DNA of 38,182 bases. It comes from a virus. How positions within the stretch are numbered: position 1 is the first letter of the stretch; each line of letters opens with the position of its first letter. The translations under genes were made by a program, and so were the position numbers. The notes below the pieces were generated by a model. That model did not search any database, was not told the DNA's origin, and saw nothing but the letters and a program-made list of their open reading frames with translations. Location: positions 1 through 38,182 of the IMG/VR virus record IMGVR_UViG_3300025109_000021, one strand, 5' to 3'. This document shows, piece after piece, positions 1-6,902 of the stretch.

Positions 1-33
1 TTGTTGCTCGGAAGATTCTGAAATTTCAGGCAT
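1..33 (-). CDS. Partial gene cut by the left edge (first 11 codons)
   Basis: An ATG at 33 on the minus strand opens a frame (MPEISESSEQQ) that runs off the window without a stop. It lies downstream of the DNA polymerase gene in the same direction. There is no clear Shine-Dalgarno sequence, but an extended -10 (TGGTATAAT) ends only 8 bases before the ATG, so a transcript from it could be leaderless. With 11 residues visible no function can be given, and a chance ATG is possible. Confidence 0.35.
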   Translation of the reverse strand, partial: MPEISESSEQQ

Positions 34-41
34 AAGCTTAA

Positions 42-50
42 ATTATACCA
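42..50 (-). promoter_or_regulatory. Extended -10 promoter element before the left-edge gene
   Basis: On the minus strand positions 50-42 read TGGTATAAT, a perfect TATAAT preceded by TGn, the pattern that can work without a good -35. No TTGACA-like box is seen 16-18 bases upstream. Transcription would start near 35, just before the ATG at 33. The remaining bases 51-122 hold imperfect inverted repeats (GGTCCA/TGGACC) and a T run on the minus strand, but no convincing terminator. Confidence 0.4.
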
Positions 51-122
51 GAACCCCTAAAAAGAGGGCCGCTCAGGTCCACGAGAATGGACGATCGGAA
101 CCTTCCTGGACCCTAGATACCT

Positions 123-2111
123 TTATTTTCGGTATCTTTGGCCCTTCCAGGCTTCAGCCCCAATGGGGATTCCTTCAGCCCAATCTGGTTTCTCTTCCAT
201 GATCCGGCCAAACTCTTCAACGCTGCCGGTATCCTTCTTGGCTACTGCTATTATCTCATCATGCACATGCAATACCGTTTTATATGTACCACTTTGCTCT
301 ACCCTGGCCAAAGCACAACACAACAAATCTCTGGCGATAGCCTGAACAATATTCTCAACAAGCTTTCCTCCGTAGGTATCGGTCAGTCTCCAGACCTTGC
401 TCATAGAATCTTCAGAAAAGAACTGTACAGCAGGAGCCATAGCCCCCCAGGGTGTAACTTTTTCTATAACCCTTGGCATGTAATAGTGCAGACTTCTGCC
501 CGTTGGTAGGCTAACCACTAAGAATCTACCTGCCATTCTAAATACTACTCCATGCCCGTATTCTACTTTCCCCCCATCTTTCACCACTCCTAGAGCACAC
601 TTCTCTATCTCTCTCCAGCCTTTAGGAATCGCGCTGTAGCTTTCTCGAAAAGTATTGAGGGCTTCCTGCAGAAGTGCAGCAGGAGCCTTGATTTTATAGC
701 TCTTACAGGTGTCTTTAAACTTTTGCAGACCCATCCCATATCCAAGAGCAAGCACCGCTACCTTACCAAGCATTCTCTCTTCTTTGTTATCTGGCCCTAA
801 AGCTGGGTTCCTATAAATTTTTTGTGCAGTATCCACATAGAGATCCCTACCTTCGGCAAAAGCTTTCATGTAACCAGGTTCATCTACCAACCAGCCCAAA
901 ACTCTGGCTTCAATGGAAGCAAAATCAGCCACATAGAAATCCTCACCCTCTCCAGGTATCAGGACAGAGCGCAGCAAACTAGAAAACAAAGCGTTGGGGG
1001 CAGCATAGATCAACCGGAGCCACGCTAAGTCTTTCTCTCTAACAACCTCAATCGCGGATTCCACCTCCCCCTCGTCTTTAAAGGCCCCACGCGGTAGGTT
1101 CTGAGGCTGAAAGATTCTCCCCGCCCAGCGCCCGGTGTTTGCCCCGTGGTACATCAAGGTCCCCCGCATCTTGTTATCCACACAAAGCGCCCTCTCTACC
1201 GCATAGTATTTCTTAACTGAAACTTTACTTGTTAGTCTTCGGATTGCCAGGGCCTCTACTGCTTCGCTAAACATCTTCATATCGGTCCAACCCGCCAGGG
1301 CCGAATCTATACTTTCTTTAGTAATGTCAGGCTCTTTATATCCTCTCTCTTTTAACCACTCAAAGACTTTATCCCTCTGAGTAGGAGCAAGCCCGGTAAT
1401 CTCTGTAAACCTTTTGACAAGTTCAGCACTATGCTCCTCATAAAGATCGATCACATCTTCTACCAGGTCTATGTCTACTTCTACCCCGCGGTCTACTATC
1501 TTCTGATCCATCAGGTATACCGCTCTCTCAAACTCAGGCAGGTCAGACAGGATTCTATCGATTGCCCGTTCTACTTCTACATCTTGCTTGCAATAATCAT
1601 AGAGATTTTCGTACCTGGCAGAAGCATTATCCCTGGTAAACCGTACCGAAGAGTTATTCTTGGTAGGTTTACGCGGTTTGCTCAGGGCATACATATCATA
1701 GCGCCCCTGAACATCTTTTTTGGTAGTACCCAAAGCCAGAGCTGCCTTTTCTAGTTGTCTGGGCAGGGCATGGTAGGCACACTTGGCAGCAGTACAGTAC
1801 CAACGCTCTAAGGGAGTCTCAGGAAAGCCAATCTTAGATCCAGGACCCCCGTTGAGCATTACCCTCTCAAAATTAGCGTTATGAGCATAGAGTTTTACAG
1901 TAGGATCTTTAAGCGCCCTAAATAAAGCAGGAGGTATCCCTTCAGTCTCGGGAATCCAAAGCCCTACCTCTCCATCACCTACCGCCCAGCCAATACAAAG
2001 AATCTCTGTACTCGGGTGTTCTGCGTATGGGTAGACTCCGGTGGCCTTCAGATCGATTTCGGAGAAGGTTTCGATATCTATGTGGACTTTTTTAGTGTGG
2101 ATTTTGTTCAC
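123..2111 (-). CDS. Family A DNA polymerase with 3'-5' exonuclease domain
   Basis: This is the phage replicative DNA polymerase (662 aa), of the PolA/T7 gp5 type without a 5' nuclease domain. The N-terminal proofreading domain shows Exo I at D12-I-E14, an Exo II-like segment LYAHNANFE (about residues 74-82) and Exo III YCKQDV (about 173-178). The polymerase domain shows motif A DFASIEARV (about 398-406), motif B RMLGKVAVLALGYG (about 450-463) and motif C VHDEI (about 619-623), giving the two catalytic aspartates. The start is GTG at 2111, overlapping the methyltransferase stop as GTGA, with AAAGG 8 bases upstream. It probably copies the genome with the PrimPol-helicase and ssDNA-binding protein of this window. 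A 23-bp segment (1291-1313) recurs exactly inside the 2669-aa late gene. Confidence 0.95.
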   Translation of the reverse strand: MNKIHTKKVHIDIETFSEIDLKATGVYPYAEHPSTEILCIGWAVGDGEVGLWIPETEGIPPALFRALKDPTVKLYAHNANFERVMLNGGPGSKIGFPETPLERWYCTAAKCAYHALPRQLEKAALALGTTKKDVQGRYDMYALSKPRKPTKNNSSVRFTRDNASARYENLYDYCKQDVEVERAIDRILSDLPEFERAVYLMDQKIVDRGVEVDIDLVEDVIDLYEEHSAELVKRFTEITGLAPTQRDKVFEWLKERGYKEPDITKESIDSALAGWTDMKMFSEAVEALAIRRLTSKVSVKKYYAVERALCVDNKMRGTLMYHGANTGRWAGRIFQPQNLPRGAFKDEGEVESAIEVVREKDLAWLRLIYAAPNALFSSLLRSVLIPGEGEDFYVADFASIEARVLGWLVDEPGYMKAFAEGRDLYVDTAQKIYRNPALGPDNKEERMLGKVAVLALGYGMGLQKFKDTCKSYKIKAPAALLQEALNTFRESYSAIPKGWREIEKCALGVVKDGGKVEYGHGVVFRMAGRFLVVSLPTGRSLHYYMPRVIEKVTPWGAMAPAVQFFSEDSMSKVWRLTDTYGGKLVENIVQAIARDLLCCALARVEQSGTYKTVLHVHDEIIAVAKKDTGSVEEFGRIMEEKPDWAEGIPIGAEAWKGQRYRK
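1291..1313. repeat. Copy 1 of an exact 23-bp dispersed repeat
   Basis: Starting with CCCGCCAGGG and ending with CTATACT, these 23 bases are identical to 22451-22473 and in the same orientation. Here the minus strand is read as SIDSALAG of the DNA polymerase. In the other copy it is read in a different frame, so protein homology does not explain the match. Confidence 0.85.
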
Positions 2112-3265
2112 AAGTTAAACCTTTCCCCAATCCACCGCACAACCGGCACAGCTTTCGAATTGCCAACCGCTCTATATGCTTGAGTGTCGCTGTAACCTGG
2201 TACGTTGATTAAGTAGTCATCTGGGAATCCCTGCAATCTAAGGGCTTCTATTGGTGTTATTCTTCGAACCTTCCGATCAACCGTGAACCCCGCTACACAC
2301 ATTTGAGGCAGTCCACCATCGTCCCCGCTTCTAAGTGTTGGTGACTTATTTTCAATAGCGTCTCTTCCTGCGTCGTTTTGTGTGAAGGCTATACAGGCTT
2401 CTTGGCCGCCGGCTCGTGTCCTTGCTGTAAGAGCTCCCATTTGCTCTATTCTGGCGTTTTGTTCTGAGTCTACGCCGTAAAGAATACAAGGCTGCCTTTG
2501 TCTTCCTTGTGCCGTATTGAGTGTGGGGCATTTTCCATCGTTTGATATTCTAGGAGTCCCGTCTTGGCTTCTTGGCTCAAAAACAAAAGTTTCCGATTCT
2601 ACGTCAAGCCGTCCGTGTCCGTGAGCATTTAGGCACATGGCGGTTTCGCCTGTGCTAGAAGGGCTTTTTCCAGGGCTGCGGGTAATTTCTTTCCTCTCTT
2701 CTCCGCCCTTCTCAATATCCCTTCGCAAGCCCTCTTGCTCAAATAAAACTTCTCCGGGACGTCTTGGGTCGCCACTAATATGTCCGACAAGAAAGATTCT
2801 TCGGCGTCTTTGCGGGACTCCGAAGTTTTGTGCGTCCAGTACCCGCCATGCCAGGCCATACCCGTATTGAGAAAACGACCAGAGGATTTGTTCGAAGACC
2901 GATCCGTTCCCCATTGAAAGCACCCCCGGCACATTTTCCCAGACAAACCACTCGGGGCGTACTGCTCCAACCAAGTCAATAAAATCGAGTGTGAGATTTC
3001 CTCTGTCATCATCAAATCCTTTCCTTTTTCCGGCTATACTGAACGCTTGGCAGGGGGTGCCCCCCACTATTAAGTCTGGTTTTTCAGGCATATCCCAGGT
3101 CTCCCACTGGGTAAGATCGCCATAATTTTTTATGTTTGGATAGTGATGTTTCAGTACCGCACAAGGGAACTTTTCTATTTCTGAAAGTCCTATACACTCC
3201 CAGCCCAAAGGCCCCCAGGCTACTGTAGCGGCTTCTATACCGCTGCATACCGAGAGGTATTTCAC
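2108..3265 (-). CDS. DNA (cytosine-C5) methyltransferase
   Basis: The enzyme (385 aa) transfers a methyl group from SAM to C5 of cytosine in DNA. Visible motifs in order are: SAM-binding motif I (SVCSGIEAA, residues 5-13), motif IV with the catalytic Cys (GGTPCQAFS, C72), motif VI WENVPG, motif VIII QRRRRIFLVG, a variable middle part likely holding the target-recognition domain (about 180-310), motif IX RRITPIEALRLQGFP and motif X YRAVGNSKAVPV. The start is GTG at 3265, overlapping the upstream stop (GTGA). No partner restriction enzyme is visible, so an orphan phage methyltransferase that shields phage DNA from host restriction is the likely role. A second, +1-shifted frame is open for about 127 codons inside this gene. 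Confidence 0.95.
   Translation of the reverse strand: MKYLSVCSGIEAATVAWGPLGWECIGLSEIEKFPCAVLKHHYPNIKNYGDLTQWETWDMPEKPDLIVGGTPCQAFSIAGKRKGFDDDRGNLTLDFIDLVGAVRPEWFVWENVPGVLSMGNGSVFEQILWSFSQYGYGLAWRVLDAQNFGVPQRRRRIFLVGHISGDPRRPGEVLFEQEGLRRDIEKGGEERKEITRSPGKSPSSTGETAMCLNAHGHGRLDVESETFVFEPRSQDGTPRISNDGKCPTLNTAQGRQRQPCILYGVDSEQNARIEQMGALTARTRAGGQEACIAFTQNDAGRDAIENKSPTLRSGDDGGLPQMCVAGFTVDRKVRRITPIEALRLQGFPDDYLINVPGYSDTQAYRAVGNSKAVPVVRWIGERFNL
2629..3012 (-). CDS. Possible overprinted ORF inside the methyltransferase gene
   Basis: A frame shifted +1 from the methyltransferase stays open from ATG 3012 (or ATG 3009) to 2629, about 127 codons. AAAGGA lies 4 bases before the first ATG and 7 before the second, so ribosome entry is possible. 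The product is basic; it contains TGMAWHGGYWTHKTSES, SFLSDILV and then FYLSKRACEGILRRAEKRG followed by KKLPAALEKAL. From memory, the pattern YLSxxACxGILRRAxxRGKxLP recurs in phage proteins of unknown function; I could not verify this. In the other frame the same bases encode motifs VI and VIII and then the poorly conserved linker. It may be a true second gene, or an open shadow kept by methyltransferase constraint. Confidence 0.45.
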   Translation of the reverse strand: MMTEEISHSILLTWLEQYAPSGLSGKMCRGCFQWGTDRSSNKSSGRFLNTGMAWHGGYWTHKTSESRKDAEESFLSDILVATQDVPEKFYLSKRACEGILRRAEKRGKKLPAALEKALLAQAKPPCA

Positions 3266-3870
3266 AGGCCCAACCTATCTTCTTCCCTGCGAAGTTTTCC
3301 CACAGCGCGTATTCCTCGGTGCTCTAGTTGGGCTATCCTTGTACTGCTACGGCCCATACTTCTTGCTATTTCTGCCTGAGACTGAACACCCCTGCCCCCC
3401 AGCCCCAACCTACGCCTGATTACTTCCGCACTTTTTGGGTGTATCCTGTCTAGTAAATTCTCCAGGTACTCAGCGTCTTCATGCTCTATAGCTACCGATT
3501 CGGGAGTCTGGTATTCGATCTGCTCAAACTGAGGCCCCGTTAACAGCCCGGCAGATATCTCATGGTCTTTGATGATGGTCTTATCAAGTGACCCCCCTTC
3601 TCTTCTTACCTGTTGGTTTAGTTCCAAGATCTCAGGAGGCATAATGTCTGAGAAAACAACTTTAAAGAATTCTTCTAGCCTTTCTATGAATTTTTTTGCG
3701 GCCCCATGTTTTATGTCAGAGGCGTAAGTCAAGTTAGATAGATCATAAAGCAGCCCGATACTCACCCCTATTTCTTTTGCCAAAAAAGGTACGCTCTTCC
3801 CCGTTCGCTGCGTGTAATCATGCAGGAATTTATTCTTTACTTTGGTTATCGTGACTACTTGTACACTCAT
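3262..3870 (-). CDS. Regulator with sigma-70 region 4-like C-terminal HTH
   Basis: This protein (202 aa) probably controls transcription. Residues about 145-197 fit sigma region 4: LLDRIHPKSAEVIRRRLGLG, then a helix-turn-helix with QAEIARSMGRSSTRIAQLEH, then a basic end. Region 4 normally contacts the -35 box. The N-terminal part (PFLAKEIGVSIGLLYDLS, about 27-44) resembles another HTH of Cro/C1 style. Region 2, which contacts the -10, is not visible, so it is not a complete sigma factor. The ATG at 3870 overlaps the MerR-like gene's stop (ATGA), and its own stop overlaps the methyltransferase start. Its place in the early operon makes a late-gene activator an attractive but unproven role. Confidence 0.7.
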   Translation of the reverse strand: MSVQVVTITKVKNKFLHDYTQRTGKSVPFLAKEIGVSIGLLYDLSNLTYASDIKHGAAKKFIERLEEFFKVVFSDIMPPEILELNQQVRREGGSLDKTIIKDHEISAGLLTGPQFEQIEYQTPESVAIEHEDAEYLENLLDRIHPKSAEVIRRRLGLGGRGVQSQAEIARSMGRSSTRIAQLEHRGIRAVGKLRREEDRLGL

Positions 3871-4280
3871 ATTCCTACCCCCACCGGGGGAAACATCCTG
3901 TCTACTTCCCGCCTCAAATGCAGCACTCTGAATTTTGTGTACTGGGCCTCGGTATTCTCATCGGTAACTACATCCCCGTTAAAGATCAGGATTCGATCAT
4001 CGTCAATTAAGAATGTAGTATCTATTAGAGGAGCAGAGAGCTGAGGCAAAAGGTTTCTCAACACATCCATGGTCTTACGAAGCCTTTGGATAGAAAACCC
4101 TTTACGCCTGAGAACCGCTGCCACTTTCAGCAAGAACAGATCAGTAAAGGTGTAGAGTCTGTACCGGCCCTTACGTCGATAAGAGGGCTTGATAAAGTTT
4201 GTCTTATCCCAGGACTGGACTTGCCGGTAAGACAGGTCCAGGATTTGCGTTACATCTTTGGGGACGAAAAAGCTTTTCAT
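3867..4280 (-). CDS. MerR-like helix-turn-helix regulator
   Basis: The first 70 residues of this 137-aa protein fit the MerR winged-helix fold: VTQILDLSYRQVQSWDKTNF, a basic wing (YRRKGRYRLYT), then FTDLFLLKVAAVLRRKGFS and IQRLRKTM. The remaining part is rich in beta-type residues and has no metal-binding cysteines, so no effector can be inferred. It overlaps its neighbours on both sides (ATGA at 4277-4280 and 3867-3870) and is directly followed by the sigma-region-4-like gene. The two regulators are therefore likely made together and may act on the phage's own promoters. Confidence 0.75.
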   Translation of the reverse strand: MKSFFVPKDVTQILDLSYRQVQSWDKTNFIKPSYRRKGRYRLYTFTDLFLLKVAAVLRRKGFSIQRLRKTMDVLRNLLPQLSAPLIDTTFLIDDDRILIFNGDVVTDENTEAQYTKFRVLHLRREVDRMFPPVGVGI

Positions 4281-4498
4281 GTTGTTCCTAACCTACTTTT
4301 GTAAGTTTTGAGTTCACTATCTAACTCTAATAGTTGGGTTTTCAATTCAACAATACTGGCTTCTAACTCAGGTATTCTTGATTTTGCCCAACCCACATCC
4401 TCTTCTAAATACTCTATTTTTTGAGTTAAGGTTTCTCTGTCCTTCCCCCAACTGGATAGGATATTGCCTATTTCTGAGGGACTAAGTGCGGTTTTCAT
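4277..4498 (-). CDS. Small coiled-coil protein
   Basis: This 73-aa protein is almost all predicted helix with heptad-like spacing of hydrophobic residues (TQKIEYLEEDVGWAKSRIPE, LEASIVELKTQLLELDSEL). It has no enzymatic motif or membrane segment, so its function is unknown; it may oligomerise or help a neighbour. The ATG at 4498 has AAGGA 7 bases upstream and follows directly after the structured RNA element at 4516-4590. Its end overlaps the MerR-like gene. Confidence 0.75.
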   Translation of the reverse strand: MKTALSPSEIGNILSSWGKDRETLTQKIEYLEEDVGWAKSRIPELEASIVELKTQLLELDSELKTYKSRLGTT

Positions 4499-4515
4499 GC
4501 CTAATTCCTTTCTGT

Positions 4516-4590
4516 AAAAAGAAACTGCGGGCTAGAGGTGTCGTTCCCCCCTCTGCACCGCTCACGATGCGAGGGTCAACTAGCCCGCAG
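4516..4590 (-). ncRNA. Structured RNA element or complex terminator
   Basis: On the minus strand a perfect 11-bp stem (CTGCGGGCTAG, 4590-4580, with CTAGCCCGCAG, 4535-4525) encloses a second stem CCCTC/GAGGG (4575-4571 and 4553-4549). This continues, past one unpaired A, into GCATCG/CGGTGC closed by a TGAG loop. One inner pair is U-G on the minus strand and would be an A-C mismatch on the plus strand, so the minus-strand RNA is the one that folds. TTTCTTTTT follows the outer stem directly. A plain terminator does not need the inner stems. It lies between the ssDNA-binding gene and the coiled-coil gene, where it could set the ratio of upstream to downstream expression or be a cis-acting or free small RNA. 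Confidence 0.7.
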
Positions 4591-4603
4591 AAGTCAAACT
4601 TTC

Positions 4604-5158
4604 TTAGCCAAAGATATTGAAATCTGAGGATTCTTCTTCGGCTTCAGCAGTAGCTTCTGTACTTTTGCCGCCAAAGGCATCAGCCGCATCCTGCCGACCG
4701 TCTAAACGATCATCGTTGCGGGTCTTCTTCAGGTTATGGAGTCCAACGCCTACGCCTTTGTTCCCCGCGGCATCGTAACCGTAGAAAGCAACCTGGGCAA
4801 TGCACCAACAGCCGGAATAGAAATCGTTAGGATCAACAACATCCTGCAGGTTCTCATCAACAACACCAGGGCGCTGATTTGAAGAGGCGTTCATGAAATA
4901 CATCCCAGCATAATCAGGGTTGTCCTCTTTCTCAGTATCCCCATCACGAAGAGGCATACGAAGACCCTTAGGAGACTTTGCCCCAAACTTGGTCTTAACT
5001 GCTTCTCCGATTGCTTCTTTGATCTTCGCAAAGTCAGTACCCTTTTTTGGGAAGAGCATCTGGATGGAGTATTTCATCCTTCCTGATAGGTCTTCTTCTG
5101 CCTGGAATACTTTTACATAGCTTGCCCGGAATTCGGGGGTAATAATTTTAGTAGCCAT
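4604..5158 (-). CDS. ssDNA-binding protein (DUF2815-like)
   Basis: This 184-aa protein fits the DUF2815 family, which is linked to T7 gp2.5-type single-stranded DNA-binding proteins. Visible parts are a beta-rich OB-fold-like body (SYVKVFQAEEDLSGRMKYSI, then QMLFPKK; later YAGMYFMNASSNQRPGVVD and DFYSGCWCIAQVAFYGYD) and a strongly acidic C-terminal tail (EATAEAEEESSDFNIFG). The tail, with a terminal aromatic, is the usual docking site by which such proteins recruit polymerase and helicase. SD AAGGAG lies 7 bases before the ATG. It follows the nuclease and helicase genes, so it likely acts with them in replication and recombination. Confidence 0.85.
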   Translation of the reverse strand: MATKIITPEFRASYVKVFQAEEDLSGRMKYSIQMLFPKKGTDFAKIKEAIGEAVKTKFGAKSPKGLRMPLRDGDTEKEDNPDYAGMYFMNASSNQRPGVVDENLQDVVDPNDFYSGCWCIAQVAFYGYDAAGNKGVGVGLHNLKKTRNDDRLDGRQDAADAFGGKSTEATAEAEEESSDFNIFG

Positions 5159-5160
5159 GG

Positions 5161-6273
5161 TTAGGCTCCTTCCTCTGCAAACACTAAAGCTGCAGTTTCA
5201 TTTGCATTGATACTTTCACGGGGATCACTCTCAACAACAAGAGTTAATTCCCCCTCTTTCTTTTCACAAAGTTTAGCCACGTAGGGCTTACCTGCAATTT
5301 TCTCAAGCTGTGCCGGGGTCTTTAGCCTGGGGGTATAAGCATCAGTCCCAAGATCAGCCTCAATTACTTTCTCAACATCAGCTTTCCAAGATCTATTAGT
5401 TCTTTTGCGAACCATCTTGAATCCGTCGGGTACTTGACCTTCATCAGCTCTTACTCTTGCAAAAGACCAGACCTCTTTGGCCCACTCTTCAGCAATCGTA
5501 GCCGCTTTGAGTAGTCTGCCCATGTATGCAGGGTCAATCATGAGTTTAGGATTCTCAGAAACCTTCTCAATGACTTCCTTACTCAACACAGGACACATGG
5601 GCGCAGCAGGACACCATTTACAATGTTTCCCTGATACGATTGTCCCATCATCTGACAGGGCAATCTTAGCCTGACCCTCGATGGTTTTAGAAAGCTCTTT
5701 AAGCCTTGAGGCTTTGTGCTCCCAAGAGTTTACACCCCCGGCAATCCTGGGCTGGTAGATATGGTACTTGACCTTCCGTATCTTTAACCCCTTCACCTTT
5801 TTGAGAATCCCCAGGGCATAAATCATTAGCTGGTAGTTCATTTCTGCCGATACCGCCACACCCTGACCATACTTGAAGTCAATGATATGGAGCGTACCAT
5901 CCTGCTCTACTACCGCGCAGTCAAGCGTACCCCAGCACTGGTCAATGCCCGTATCCACCTTTTGCTCGATCAGAACATCCCCGCCAGTGTCAAAGACAAT
6001 ATCAGCAATGTAATCAGCGTACCCCTCGATATGCTTTAGCATCTCTTCGGGTACTGCATCAGGGTCAAACTCCCCATCCTCATATTCTGAGCGAAGAAGT
6101 TTCTCAGCCCACTCATGGGCCTGGGTCCCTTCAGCAGCAAAAGGAGAATCCTTTTCAGGGAAGACAGCTTCTACTCTCTCCCCCAATTGGATTGAGCCGG
6201 TGCAGATCATCCAGCGTGAGGAAGCAGACGGGGAGAGTCTTGCGTGTTCTCTCTCTGTGTGCTGTTCACTCAT
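5161..6273 (-). CDS. RecB/Cas4-like Fe-S nuclease (DUF2800-like)
   Basis: This 370-aa protein belongs to the PD-(D/E)XK nucleases of the RecB/Cas4 type and looks like the phage DUF2800 family. The active site is seen as GTLDCAV, then IIDFKYGQG (D-x-K), then QLMIYAL (Q-x-x-x-Y). One Cys near the N terminus (C24, SRWMICTGS) and a C-terminal cluster (C218-x2-C221-x5-C227) give the four-Cys pattern that holds a 4Fe-4S cluster in AddB, Dna2 and Cas4. I chose ATG 6273 because it overlaps the helicase stop (ATGA) and has GGGGGG 7 bases upstream; TTG 6291 has no such support. It probably trims or resects DNA ends together with the adjacent helicase and ssDNA-binding protein. Confidence 0.85.
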   Translation of the reverse strand: MSEQHTEREHARLSPSASSRWMICTGSIQLGERVEAVFPEKDSPFAAEGTQAHEWAEKLLRSEYEDGEFDPDAVPEEMLKHIEGYADYIADIVFDTGGDVLIEQKVDTGIDQCWGTLDCAVVEQDGTLHIIDFKYGQGVAVSAEMNYQLMIYALGILKKVKGLKIRKVKYHIYQPRIAGGVNSWEHKASRLKELSKTIEGQAKIALSDDGTIVSGKHCKWCPAAPMCPVLSKEVIEKVSENPKLMIDPAYMGRLLKAATIAEEWAKEVWSFARVRADEGQVPDGFKMVRKRTNRSWKADVEKVIEADLGTDAYTPRLKTPAQLEKIAGKPYVAKLCEKKEGELTLVVESDPRESINANETAALVFAEEGA

Positions 6274-6902
6274 GCTACAGCCCCCCGGCAATCCTTAACA
6301 AAAGCCCCAAACTGATTCTCAGGGAGACTTGAAAGGTTCTTACATTCGTATTTACCCAGGATCTCAACAGCTTTGTCCTTCCCGGGTCCGTTCTTCACAT
6401 CGGTAAGAGCTTCGAGACAATCCTTGAGCTTGAATACTTTCTGGATACCACCGCACCGCTCCATAAAAGCCTGGTGAGCGTCTACAGGTAGATCAGAGAT
6501 TTTCTGCACTTCAAACTCTTGGAGTAAACCCTTGGCAGCTTCCATGTCATTAGCGTCACGATAAGACATTAAGGCAGCTTTGAGTTCTTCTACGGGTACT
6601 GGAGTTAGTTCCTCTCCAGACTCTTCAAGTAAAGCGCTTAACTCTTCAGGAGTTAACTGGGGCTCTTCCTCGCTTTTCCCAGCCGCTTCTGCTTCATCAG
6701 CGGCAATCTGGGCCTTAGTCCTGCGGGTCCTACGCTTTGGTTTGTCCTCTTCTGCTTTGCCCTCAGGCTCAACATCGATAACATCATCTGCGGGTTTAGT
6801 GCGGACCGCCTTAGGGGTAAAATTAGCCCAGCCTTCCACCGCATCAGCAATACGCTCAAAGGCATCAGCAATGCGCTCGATAGGTTCTTTTTCTTTACTC
6901 AT
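6270..6902 (-). CDS. Possible separate product from an internal in-frame start
   Basis: Codon 416 of the helicase gene is ATG (6902-6900), preceded by GAGAGGGAAG with normal SD spacing, and it lies exactly where the SNF2 domain ends. Translation from it would give a 210-aa protein beginning [20 protein letters not shown]. In many phages similar IERIADALE-type and TRRTKAQIA-type sequences are stand-alone small proteins (recollection, not checked). The sequence shows a plausible ribosome-binding site; whether it is used is inference. The alternative is a simple domain fusion. Confidence 0.4.
   Translation of the reverse strand: MSKEKEPIERIADAFERIADAVEGWANFTPKAVRTKPADDVIDVEPEGKAEEDKPKRRTRRTKAQIAADEAEAAGKSEEEPQLTPEELSALLEESGEELTPVPVEELKAALMSYRDANDMEAAKGLLQEFEVQKISDLPVDAHQAFMERCGGIQKVFKLKDCLEALTDVKNGPGKDKAVEILGKYECKNLSSLPENQFGAFVKDCRGAVA

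Noticed and set aside
51-122. Terminator or tRNA-like element after the polymerase gene
   Set aside because: The inverted repeats (GGTCCA/TGGACC) do not lead directly into the T run, and no acceptor/T-arm pattern can be built.
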